Shown in pieces: positions 8,016 to 14,711 of a stretch of DNA of 22,206 nt. The notes beneath the pieces are model-generated. The model was given only the letters and a program-made list of their open reading frames with translations. It ran no database searches and was not told where the DNA came from. Position 1 is the first letter of the stretch. Each line of letters opens with the position of its first letter. Both the position numbers and the translations under genes were made by a program. The stretch covers positions 1 through 22,206 of the forward strand of contig CAYLHS010000034.1 in NCBI GenBank assembly GCA_964383535.1, read 5' to 3'. The stretch comes from CAYLHS01 sp964383535 (GTDB lineage: Bacteria > Actinomycetota > Acidimicrobiia > Spongiisociales > UBA4744).

Positions 8016-8993
8016 TCAACGCACGATCGGAGCGACTGTTTCTCCCAGCAGGGCAACTCGCCCTGGGATGTGGCCATTGGCCGGCATGTTGATGGTGAAC
8101 CCGTCCACGCCGAGCGCTTTCTGCTCGGCTAGTTTCTCGCCGATCGTGTCGGGGTCGCCGTAGAGGACACGGCTCCTGATGTGGTCGAGCGTGTCCTGAT
8201 CGAGTGCCGACACGTCGACACCGTGCCGTCCGAGATGGGCATCGAGTTCTGATTCGGCCTCCTCCATGGTGGGTGCGATGCACGCGGATCGGAGCCAGGA
8301 CACGGTGATCTCCGAGCGGTCCCGGCCGAGCCTCTCACAGTGGCCGTCGAGGGCCTCGAGCTTGCGGGGCACGTCTTCCGGGGCGCAGATGAGGTTCGAC
8401 TCGTCGGCGTATTGGGCGACCATCCGCAGTGTCTTCTTCTCTCCAGATCCACCGATCATCACGGGGATGTGGCGAACCGGCGGCGGCTGGTTGATGGCCT
8501 CCTTGACCTGGTAGTGATCGCCGTCGAGGCTCGGCCGTTCATCTCGGAGCATTGGCAAGATGATCTGCAACGCCTCTTCCAGCTTCTCAAAGCGGTCGGT
8601 GAACGTGCCGAAGGGGATACCGAATGAGTTGTGCTCGAGTTCGTACCATCCGGCGCCGATTCCGAGCAAGGCGCGTCCTTCGGAGACGATGTCGAGCGCA
8701 GTGATCGTCTTGGCGAGGACCGCCGGGTGGCGGTAGGTGTTGCCTGTGACGAGGGCGCCGAGCCGAACCTTCGACGTTTCCCGCGCCAGGCCGGCGAGCA
8801 GCGTGTAGGCCTCGATCATGTACTGGTCGGGATCACCGAGTCCGGGTAGCTGATAGAAGTGATCCATCACGAGCACGGTGTCGAATCCTGCCGACTCGGC
8901 TTCCTTTGCCTGACCCGCGATGGTGTCGAACAGCGTGTCGGGTCCGACTCCGGGATACGTGAAGTTGGGAATCTGATATCCGAGCTTGGTCAT
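8016..8993 (-). CDS. LLM-class (luciferase-like) oxidoreductase, probably F420-dependent
   Basis: Luciferase-like TIM-barrel flavin/F420 enzyme of 325 residues. The N-terminus MTKLGYQIPNFTYPGV and the segment AESAGFDTVLVMDHFYQLPG (about 33-52) are typical. LGALVTGNTYRHPAVLAKTI and LGIGAGWYELEH follow, then IPVMIGGSGEKKTLRMVAQYAD, a conserved cofactor-binding stretch of the F420-dependent subgroup. These enzymes reduce or oxidise diverse small molecules with F420 or FMN; the substrate is not predictable. The start has AGAAAGGGG about eight bases upstream. A -10-like TACGCT lies at 9033-9038 on the minus strand, without a clear -35. A monooxygenase using FMNH2 remains possible, but F420 is favoured by the motif pattern. 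Confidence 0.88.
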   Translation of the reverse strand: MTKLGYQIPNFTYPGVGPDTLFDTIAGQAKEAESAGFDTVLVMDHFYQLPGLGDPDQYMIEAYTLLAGLARETSKVRLGALVTGNTYRHPAVLAKTITALDIVSEGRALLGIGAGWYELEHNSFGIPFGTFTDRFEKLEEALQIILPMLRDERPSLDGDHYQVKEAINQPPPVRHIPVMIGGSGEKKTLRMVAQYADESNLICAPEDVPRKLEALDGHCERLGRDRSEITVSWLRSACIAPTMEEAESELDAHLGRHGVDVSALDQDTLDHIRSRVLYGDPDTIGEKLAEQKALGVDGFTINMPANGHIPGRVALLGETVAPIVR

Positions 8994-9086
8994 GAATACG
9001 CCCCTTTCTGGGCCCGACCCTGCCCGTCCGGAAGCGTAGCAACGGTTCGACGCCGCCCGAGCCCGACTCGTCCAGACTCCGCAACG

Positions 9087-9812
9087 TCACCGGCGGCGAC
9101 ACGTGTAGTGGGCGAAGATCCCCGAGTCCGAGTAGCAGCGATCGCTGATGTCGAAACCGGCCCGGTCGAGCATCTCCTCGAGAAGCCAGGTGTAGGTGCT
9201 GAACTCGGATCGGACGTGGTTGATCAGGCGCTCTCTGGGCAATCGCCCTTCGGCAGCTGTGCTGTCGATCCATGCATCGATTCGTTCGTCGGCCTCCTCT
9301 GGCTGAAAGGAGAACACCAGGTCTCTGAGACGAAGAACCCCTGCGGGTTCCAGAAGTCCACGGATCCGAACGAGCGCCTCGGCTTTCCAGAAGTCTGGAA
9401 GGTGGTGCAGGGCGTTCTTGGAGAACACGAACCGCGCCGGCGGTCGCTGGTGCTGATATGTGAGGAACCCGGCATTGATCACTTCGATATTGTCGATACC
9501 GGCCTCAGTCGCCCTTCGGGACAAGTACGTGCACATGGCCGGGGACGGATCAACCGCGATCAACTCGCGTGCAATGCCGGCAGCTGCGATCGCGAAACCG
9601 CCCGGCCCGGACCCGAACTCGACCACAAGGTCGTGCTGCGACAGACCGAGTGCCTGTAGGCGCGCGACCTCGCGTGACGGATCGAATTCGTGGCTCCTCT
9701 CGAAGGCTGCGACGTCGTCGTCCGAGAGACCGGAGACGCCGCTCCACACTCGTTCGTCAGGAAGCCACTCCACCAGCAGATGATGTCCGGAAGTGGACAG
9801 GATGGCAAGCAT
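9087..9812 (-). CDS. Class I SAM-dependent methyltransferase
   Basis: Rossmann-fold methyltransferase of about 241 residues; the substrate is unknown. Motif I is VVEFGSGPGGFAIAAA, followed by the acidic end of strand 2 in LIAVDPSPAM, and NALHHLPDFWKAEAL resembles motif post-II/IV of small-molecule methyltransferases. The C-terminal part carries ERLINHVRSEFSTYTWLLEEML. I start at the internal ATG (9812). A GTG at 9875 would add 21 residues, but it would leave only 18 bp to the divergent YihY gene, which has its own -10-like element in that gap. No good ribosome-binding site marks either start. The gene ends 93 bp upstream (in its own direction) of the oxidoreductase start and may be cotranscribed with it. 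Confidence 0.83.
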   Translation of the reverse strand: MLAILSTSGHHLLVEWLPDERVWSGVSGLSDDDVAAFERSHEFDPSREVARLQALGLSQHDLVVEFGSGPGGFAIAAAGIARELIAVDPSPAMCTYLSRRATEAGIDNIEVINAGFLTYQHQRPPARFVFSKNALHHLPDFWKAEALVRIRGLLEPAGVLRLRDLVFSFQPEEADERIDAWIDSTAAEGRLPRERLINHVRSEFSTYTWLLEEMLDRAGFDISDRCYSDSGIFAHYTCRRR

Positions 9813-9893
9813 CGGAGCGGTGTCGAGTGTGGCGATTTCGCTGACGGAGCACGCCGGCAAGCGTCCGGGACGCACGCGCTACTGTCTGAAACC

Positions 9894-11023
9894 GTGAGGC
9901 CCATGTTCAGCCAGATCGTTGCGCTGTTGAAGGATGCGGCAGCCGGCTTCAAGGAGGACGGTGCGGGGCGTCTGGGTGCTGCGCTCAGCTACTACACGAT
10001 CTTCTCGCTGATTCCACTGATGTTCTTGGTACTCGCGATTGCGGGATTCGTGTTCCAGAACCCGGACGTGGTGCAACGGCTGGTCAAGCAGGTGGCAGAC
10101 ATCGCGGGGTCCGANNNNNNNNNNNNNNNNNNNNNNNNNNNNNNNNNNNNNNNNNNNNNNNNNNNNNNNNNNNNNNNNNNNNNNNNNNNNNNNNNNNNNN
10201 NNNNNNNNNNNNNNACCCGGACGTGGTGCAACGGCTGGTCAAGCAGGTGGCAGACATCGCGGGGTCCGAAGTGGGCAAGAGCTTCGAGAGCATACTCACA
10301 CTTGCCCGGGACCAGCGAGGGGGCACTCTGTCGATTGGCCTGGTGCTGGCTGCGTACTCGGCGTCGGGAATCTTCCAACAGGTGCAGAGCGTGCTTGGAG
10401 TGGTGTTCGATATCGCGCCGGAACGCCAGCGGAAGGGTGCGATGGGATGGTTGGTGCGACGGGGTGTGGCGCTGGTGTCGGCCGTGGGGTTTGCGGCACT
10501 GGCCTTCACGCCCATCCTGGCCGTTTCCGCTGTCGGCCGGCTGGCGAGCTTGCTCCCTGAAGGACTCGCCTGGCTTGCTCCGATCCTGCGCCTCGGGGTG
10601 CCGGTCGTGTCCCTCCTGGTGCTGATGGGGGTGGTTGGTCTGAGCCTTCAGGTGTTGACCTCCGCACGGATTCCGTGGACGGCTGCCTGGCGTGGAGGCG
10701 CTGCTACGGCGATCGTCGGCGTGGTCGCCGCGTTTGTTGTCGGTACCTACCTGACTCGTTTCGGGGCGAGTGGGACGCTGGGTGCCCTGGGCGGCCTGGC
10801 CATCCTGTTGTTCTTCTTCGGGCTGATGTGGACCGTCTACCTGTTCGGAGCAGAAGTCACCGACGTGTATGCCAAGTCCCTGTCTGGGAAGTCCCCGGCA
10901 CAGCCGATCGGAGCTGATGCCCAGGCAGCGGCAGCAACCCAGACGAAAGCGAAACCGGTGGCTTCGGGGCTCTTCGCGTTTCTGGTCGGACTTGTAATCG
11001 GTCTGTCCGGCCGTCGCCGATGA
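9894..11023 (+). CDS. YihY/UPF0761-family membrane protein, split by an assembly gap
   Basis: Polytopic membrane protein of the YihY / ribonuclease-BN-like family. Members were once called RNase BN, but that activity is not theirs and their role is unclear. The N-terminus GAALSYYTIFSLIPLMFLV is diagnostic. About six hydrophobic helices follow, then a polar Ala/Gln-rich stretch (AQAAAATQTKAKP) and a last helix ending GLSGRRR. The coding frame is interrupted by 100 N (10115-10214). A 55-bp sequence occurs on both sides of it. Removing the N run and one copy (155 bp) joins the two halves in one frame and gives 324 residues. The start GTG 9894 lies 8 nt after a -10-like TACTGT (9880-9885); ATG 9903 is the alternative. 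The gene is intact in my reading, not a pseudogene. Confidence 0.85.
10060..10114. repeat. 55-bp exact duplicate, left of the N gap
   Basis: These 55 bases recur exactly at 10215-10269, immediately after the N run. Fifty-five is a common de Bruijn k-mer length, and the copy ends exactly at the gap, so I read this as an unmerged contig overlap and not a biological repeat. Confidence 0.93.
10115..10214. other. 100-N scaffold gap
   Basis: Exactly 100 N, the usual placeholder for a gap of unknown size. The flanking exact 55-bp duplication and the frame restored by removing it show that the true gap is probably zero and the contigs overlap. Confidence 0.97.
10215..10269. repeat. 55-bp exact duplicate, right of the N gap
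   Basis: Second copy of the sequence at 10060-10114, beginning at the first base after the N run. Collapsing the two copies restores the reading frame of the YihY-family gene. Confidence 0.93.
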
Positions 11024-11032
11024 GCAGGTGCG

Positions 11033-11686
11033 CTACGCCTCACCATCGCGCCGGCGTGCGAGGGCGTCGAGGATGAGATCGAGACCGAACCGGAACTCCT
11101 CGGCCTGGTCGTATCCCTCGGCCATCGCGTTGGCGGTGACCCGAGTGAGGTGAGGGTACGACTCGGCCATCTGTCGCAACAGGTCTGCACCGACCTCCTG
11201 AAGGCTGGCGTCATCATCGAAGGAGAGGCTCAGTTCTTGGAGGATGAACCCGAAGATGTAGGCGTCGAGGATCGAGAAGGCTCGCATGGCGAGGCGGTCG
11301 TCGAAGCCCGCGTCGCGAAGGACGCCGAGGATCGCGTCGTGGTAGCCGAGCCGCTGGGGACTCGTGGTGTGTGAGTGCCTCTCAACGAGACCCATTGCCC
11401 ACGGGTGTCGACGGAAGACCTCTCTGGCCGAGGTGGCTCGGCGACGCATGCCATCTTTCCAATCGTCCCCAAGAGAGGGGGTGTCGATCTCACCGAGCAC
11501 GAACTCGGCGAGACCGTCGAGGATGTCGTCCTTGTTGGCGACGTGGTTGTACAACGACATCGCCTCGACGCCCAGCTGATGGCCAAGCCTGCGCATGCTG
11601 ATCGCGTCCACGCCACCTTCGTCGGCGAGGTCGAGTGCTGCAGTGAGGATGCGGCTGCGACTGAGTGGTTCTCGTGAGTCGGTCAT
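11033..11686 (-). CDS. TetR-family transcriptional regulator
   Basis: Repressor-type regulator of 217 residues. The N-terminal helix-turn-helix spans about residues 10-57, with ILTAALDLADEGGVDAISM, then MRRLGHQLGVEAMSLYNHVANKDDILDGL as two parts of the recognition region (LGVEAMSLYNHV is the recognition helix). The C-terminal region fits the TetR_C ligand-binding fold. The ATG at 11686 has GGGAG five bases upstream; a TTG at 11698 is an in-frame alternative. It faces a divergent 38-codon ORF across an intergenic region with two near-identical palindromes, one near its own promoter and one over the other promoter. This arrangement implies autoregulation and control of the divergent transcript. 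The ligand is unknown. It ends 9 nt from the convergent YihY-family gene. Confidence 0.88.
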   Translation of the reverse strand: MTDSREPLSRSRILTAALDLADEGGVDAISMRRLGHQLGVEAMSLYNHVANKDDILDGLAEFVLGEIDTPSLGDDWKDGMRRRATSAREVFRRHPWAMGLVERHSHTTSPQRLGYHDAILGVLRDAGFDDRLAMRAFSILDAYIFGFILQELSLSFDDDASLQEVGADLLRQMAESYPHLTRVTANAMAEGYDQAEEFRFGLDLILDALARRRDGEA

Positions 11687-11703
11687 GGGTTCTCCCAAGC
11701 AGT

Positions 11704-11714
11704 TTACACCGTAA
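11704..11714. promoter_or_regulatory. TetR-type operator, proximal
   Basis: TTACACCGTAA, an inverted repeat of TTAC/GTAA around a 3-base centre, followed by GTG. It lies 18 bp before the TetR start codon, overlapping -10-like sequences of that gene (minus-strand TAAACT at 11701-11706 or TACGGT at 11708-11713). It shares the core TACACNGTAAGT with the site at 11737-11747. Confidence 0.65.
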
Positions 11715-11736
11715 GTGCGGCCGTTGCGACGTGAAC

Positions 11737-11747
11737 ATACACTGTAA
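11737..11747. promoter_or_regulatory. TetR-type operator, distal, over a -10 element
   Basis: ATACACTGTAA, followed by GT, shares the core TACACNGTAAGT with the first site. The centres are 33 bp apart, about three helical turns. The + strand -10-like TACACT (11738-11743) lies inside it, so a bound repressor would block transcription of the divergent ORF at 11753. Confidence 0.65.
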
Positions 11748-11752
11748 GTCCT

Positions 11753-11869
11753 ATGGGGATCATTCCAGCGACCGCATTCACCAGCCCCCAGGGTCTCGCA
11801 CGCAGCATCGGTATCCTGCGCTACTGGTGTCGCTCACCTAGTGGACGAGCGTCGCAGCCCAAGCCCTGA
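11753..11869 (+). CDS. 38-codon orphan ORF under the TetR-controlled promoter
   Basis: The ATG is 9 nt after TACACT, as in the other leaderless-style starts of this window. The peptide begins MGIIPATAFTSPQG and continues through ARSIGILRYWCRSPS to a stop at 11867. Its last 32 bases overlap the 3' end of the opposite-strand flavodoxin gene. I do not recognise it. The N-terminal two thirds looks like the beginning of a larger, possibly membrane, protein. It could therefore be the stump of a deleted target gene, a real small protein, or chance. The promoter and operator arrangement is better supported than the ORF itself. Confidence 0.35.
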   Translation: MGIIPATAFTSPQGLARSIGILRYWCRSPSGRASQPKP

Positions 11870-12293
11870 CCGCATCCCAGTCGCGAAGGTCTCGATGGCC
11901 TCGCTTCTTCGGTGGATCGACTCCTCCGAACACCGTGACGGCTACCGGGTGGAGCCAGGGCCGCTTGGCGAGCGCTTTCTGCAGCTGTGCTTTCGAGGTT
12001 TCCCAGGACTCCCGTTCGTCGTTGCGCGGGCCCATGCCGAAGACGGCAACCGCAGGAGTGTTCAGCTCGCGCCGATGGCGCCGGAGGAACCGTTGAGCGC
12101 CGTGGTGCCACCTTCCTGAGTAAATCGCGCCGCCCAGCACGATCAAGTCATAGTCCTTCACTCGCTCGCGCACGTGGGCGGCCTCGGCGACCGTGACCGA
12201 CAAGCCACGACTCCGCAGAGTCTGGGCGATCGCCATGGCGACCTCTCGTGTTGAACCACCCTTCGTGGCATAGGCGACGAGTGCTGCTTCCAT
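11838..12293 (-). CDS. Flavodoxin-domain protein, HemG-like
   Basis: A 151-residue FMN-binding flavodoxin-like protein, similar in layout to HemG-type protoporphyrinogen oxidase. The phosphate-binding loop is YATKGGSTREVAMAIA near residues 8-23. DYDLIVLGGAIYSGRWHHGAQRFL near 51-74 is the second FMN loop (key part LGGAIYSGRW), and AVFGMGPRNDE is the third. The start at 12293 has GGGAGG six bases upstream; a longer in-frame ORF to 12344 lacks a site and would run into the divergent gene. Relative to HemG (about 180 aa) it is short. A general flavodoxin redox role, such as supplying electrons in F420/FMN chemistry, is equally possible. Confidence 0.8.
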   Translation of the reverse strand: MEAALVAYATKGGSTREVAMAIAQTLRSRGLSVTVAEAAHVRERVKDYDLIVLGGAIYSGRWHHGAQRFLRRHRRELNTPAVAVFGMGPRNDERESWETSKAQLQKALAKRPWLHPVAVTVFGGVDPPKKRGHRDLRDWDAVRAWAATLVH

Positions 12294-12351
12294 CAAATCC
12301 TCCCTTCGAGGGTAGCGGGGCGGCACGACCAGACGGTGTGGCAATAGGCGA

Positions 12352-12615
12352 ATGGTTCACATCCACGGTGATTTGTCCATCGCTGCACCGATCGAACGGG
12401 TCTTCGACACCCTTGCTCACTCACGAAACGAGCCGCTGTTCAATCCGTCGATGACATTGGTGGAGCTCTTCGTGCTGGAGCCCGTTGGCCTGGGTATCCG
12501 GTTTCGGGCGAGGATGGGTCCCCAGGAGAGCCGGTACAACTCCTGTCAAGGGGCGGTCACGGGAGCCGGCCGGCGGGCGAGCCTAGGCGGGTCGGAACGC
12601 CACCATGGGGAGTGA
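12352..12615 (+). pseudogene. Truncated SRPBCC-family (polyketide cyclase-like) gene
   Basis: The first 55 or so residues look like the start of a SRPBCC domain (MVHIHGDLSIAAPIERVFDTL, key part the APIERVFD strand-helix, then LGIRFRARMG). After about 12519 the sequence becomes low-quality (QESRYNSCQGAVTGAGRRAS) and stops at 12615, where a family member would need about 90 further residues. The last 33 bases overlap the 3' end of the opposite-strand gene. Neither of the other two frames continues the domain, so I read it as a remnant cut by a deletion and not a simple frameshift. It is divergent from the flavodoxin gene across 58 bp. Confidence 0.55.
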
Positions 12616-13500
12616 TGCGAGCAGGTCGACAGGGTCGGTGAACTCGCCCTTCTCGGCCCCGCCCATCGCGACGAACATGGGGATCGCTGCACGCGCTTCT
12701 ACGCGGTGCTTCCGACAGAACTCCTTGGCGACACTCCGCGCCTCCTCGGGTTCCAGGAGTCGCTGCTCGGGGATGAACTCTCGGCGCCCCACCTGAACCT
12801 TGTGAGCCGGCTTCGCCTTGATATTCAGATACCAGTCCGCCTTCGGTCCGAACGCGGAAGCGACGACCATCTCCCGAGTGTCCTTGTGGTACACGGCCAC
12901 CTCGAGGACGGTCGTACGCTCGAGACCTGACCTGCGGCCGGTGTGCGAGAGCGCCATGAATCGCTTCCCGAGCATCCAGCCAAGTCCATGGCCGTAGAAC
13001 CACTTCGGCGCGTCGAAGAACGCCTTGAATCTCGGGGAGGGCCGCAGCCGGGCGGAGGTGTCGGCCGGTCGTGCTTCGAGGAGAGACCCGGTGTCGGCCA
13101 GTCTTCTCAGCCGTCGCCATCCCGAGTCCCAGATTGCCTGGAATGGCGCCTCGAGGAGTCTTCGTTCGATGATCGGCCCGAGACCCAGCAGGCACGGAAT
13201 CGTGATCGCCTCAAACCCCGTAACGAGGGTACCGGTCTCGCCCGGCTCGAAGTTGACCTCGCCCTGACCCTTCCACGTTCCACGGAATACCCACGCGACG
13301 CGTTGTCCAGGTACGTCCTCGGTGATTCGGGCGACCAACGGGATGGGCGAACGCTTGAGGGGTACCGCATACCAGCCGTTGCCGCGGTTCTCGACGTCGC
13401 CGAATGATCCGTAGAGGCGCGTCCAATCTCGTGGGGTGCGGAAGTAGGCGTAGACCTCGGCCGGTGGGAGGGGGATATCCTCCCGAAACTCATGGTGCAT
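12583..13500 (-). CDS. Fused SRPBCC + deazaflavin (F420)-dependent nitroreductase-like protein
   Basis: A 305-residue two-domain protein. Residues 1 to about 140 form a SRPBCC/START-like fold, with PLPPAEVYAYFRTPRDWTRL at the start and ITIPCLLGLGPIIERRLLEA in the long C-terminal helix. Residues of about 155-300 resemble the Ddn/DUF385 family of F420H2-dependent reductases: SHTGRRSGLERTTVLEVA, then VVASAFGPKADWYLNIKAKP, the region that holds the cofactor in that family. This suggests a binding cup delivering a hydrophobic ligand to an F420 reductase; the substrate is unknown. I start at 13500, with GGGGA six bases upstream. This overlaps the upstream Nudix gene by 11 nt, so the pair is probably coupled. 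ATG 13512 is an alternative. Confidence 0.78.
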   Translation of the reverse strand: MHHEFREDIPLPPAEVYAYFRTPRDWTRLYGSFGDVENRGNGWYAVPLKRSPIPLVARITEDVPGQRVAWVFRGTWKGQGEVNFEPGETGTLVTGFEAITIPCLLGLGPIIERRLLEAPFQAIWDSGWRRLRRLADTGSLLEARPADTSARLRPSPRFKAFFDAPKWFYGHGLGWMLGKRFMALSHTGRRSGLERTTVLEVAVYHKDTREMVVASAFGPKADWYLNIKAKPAHKVQVGRREFIPEQRLLEPEEARSVAKEFCRKHRVEARAAIPMFVAMGGAEKGEFTDPVDLLASLPMVAFRPA

Positions 13501-13987
13501 GCTGTTCCCCATTCTGGTCGATAGGCCCGAGTGCCGAGATCAGAGTGTCGACAAACGGCACCTGTCCGTTGTGCAGCTTGCTTCGAGCCGTGGCGGCATC
13601 GAACCAGGCCGCCCTGTCCACCTCGGGATACTCGTGAGTCCTGCCGGAACCCCTTGGCCACTCCAGCGAGAATGTGTTGCTCACCAGGCTGGTCGGATCG
13701 AAGTTGCCTTCTACCGCCCACGCCTGGACGAGCTTGCCGCTTGGTTGTCGAACCTCGCCGAGATCGATCCAAGGGCCCTCGGGGACGGGTGATCCAAGCT
13801 CCTCGGCGAACTCACGCCGCGCCGCGGTCTCGGGATCCTCGTCTGCTCCGTACTCGCCCTTGGGGATCGACCAGGCGTGGGTATCCCTCCTCGCCCAGAA
13901 CGGTCCCCCGGGGTGCACGAGGAGCACCTCGATGGGTCCGCGACACCTGAAGAGCATCAGGCCCGCACTGCGCTTCATGGTGCTCAT
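13490..13987 (-). CDS. Nudix hydrolase
   Basis: A 165-residue Nudix (nucleoside diphosphate linked to X) pyrophosphohydrolase. The Nudix box Gx5Ex7REUxEExGU is complete at about residues 44-66: GEYGADE, then REFAEELGS. The preceding GLMLFRCRG and WSIPKGEY fit the fold entry and the substrate-binding strand. The combination resembles small Nudix proteins annotated as NTP pyrophosphohydrolases, but substrate specificity cannot be inferred. The start is ATG 13987; an ATG three codons later (13978) has a slightly better purine stretch upstream. Its stop overlaps the start of the SRPBCC/F420-like gene, forming a two-gene unit. Confidence 0.9.
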   Translation of the reverse strand: MSTMKRSAGLMLFRCRGPIEVLLVHPGGPFWARRDTHAWSIPKGEYGADEDPETAARREFAEELGSPVPEGPWIDLGEVRQPSGKLVQAWAVEGNFDPTSLVSNTFSLEWPRGSGRTHEYPEVDRAAWFDAATARSKLHNGQVPFVDTLISALGPIDQNGEQHAP

Positions 13988-14269
13988 CTTCGCAGCTGCC
14001 GGCCTCGAGGGTGGAGGTCCAGTCGCTCATCCAACAGAACTCAGAGGCATCCCGGCTCCACCTGATCGTCGATCAGTGCTGCGGGGTAACGAGCCCTGTC
14101 GTAGCGCTCGGCGTCGGTGCCAGACAGCGCCGCGCGGCGGTGTTCGATTTCTCGTCCCTGGCCATTCAGTCGTGTCGCGGCACTCGGTATGAGGCGGTGT
14201 TGCTCGGTACAGATGCCGAAGGCCTGTCGGCTGACGCGCGCGAGGGCCACCCTGGGTGTCGGCGTGGCC
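13988..14269. other. 282-bp gap with no convincing gene
   Basis: Open frames exist on both strands here (a + frame from 14011 and a - frame ending at 14041), but neither has a recognisable family, a ribosome-binding site or coherent composition. I see no clear promoter or terminator. Confidence 0.5.
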
Positions 14270-14611
14270 TCAGCTCGTTCCCACGGGGCAGAACGCGCTC
14301 GTGGCGGCGGTCGCCGCTGTCGTCCACATCTGTCGAAGGCTGGCTTGAGAGCCCACCTTCTGATCGATGTAGTCGGAGAGTTCCTGGGCGCTCCCGATAC
14401 CGGCGGCGCAGATGGTTCGGGCGAACTCCAGCCATTGCTCACCGGTAGCGTCGTACCCGGCGAGCGTCGCGGCTTGCTGCGTGACCGTCAGGTACGTGTT
14501 CCTGAGTAGCTGTGGAGCACCGTCAACTCCGAGGGTCGTTGGGGGCGTCGATGTCGCACTGCACGCGCCGACCACCAGAGCCAGCACCAAGACGATGAGT
14601 CTGCGTTTCAC
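14270..14611 (-). CDS. Small secreted lipoprotein, unknown function
   Basis: A 113-residue protein with a lipoprotein signal peptide: KRR, a hydrophobic run LIVLVLALVV and lipobox VGAC with Cys17 as the lipidation site. The mature part is helical and has two cysteines (ARTICAAG and SAFCPVG), which could form a disulfide outside the membrane. This is loosely like the small DUF732 proteins of mycobacteria, but I do not claim membership. The start is GTG, with GAGAG directly adjacent, so a usable ribosome-binding site is doubtful. It is monocistronic as far as seen and lies 100 bp upstream (in its own direction, after the DUF1566 gene) of a 282-bp gap. Confidence 0.7.
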   Translation of the reverse strand: MKRRLIVLVLALVVGACSATSTPPTTLGVDGAPQLLRNTYLTVTQQAATLAGYDATGEQWLEFARTICAAGIGSAQELSDYIDQKVGSQASLRQMWTTAATAATSAFCPVGTS

Positions 14612-14711
14612 CTCTCGACCATCGGCAGATTCCCGGCGGCCGTTGAGGGAAGTCGCGGGTTCACGCCCCGGGGAGGCAAGATGTTCGCTCCATCGTCAGG
14701 CGGGTGTCCCG

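Noticed and set aside
10039..10625. Separate ORFs on either side of the N gap
   Set aside because: They are wrong-frame products of the artificial gap and the 55-bp duplication.
14041..14442. Minus-strand frame of 133 codons downstream of and overlapping the small lipoprotein
   Set aside because: It overlaps the lipoprotein gene in another frame, has no ribosome-binding site and no recognisable domain.
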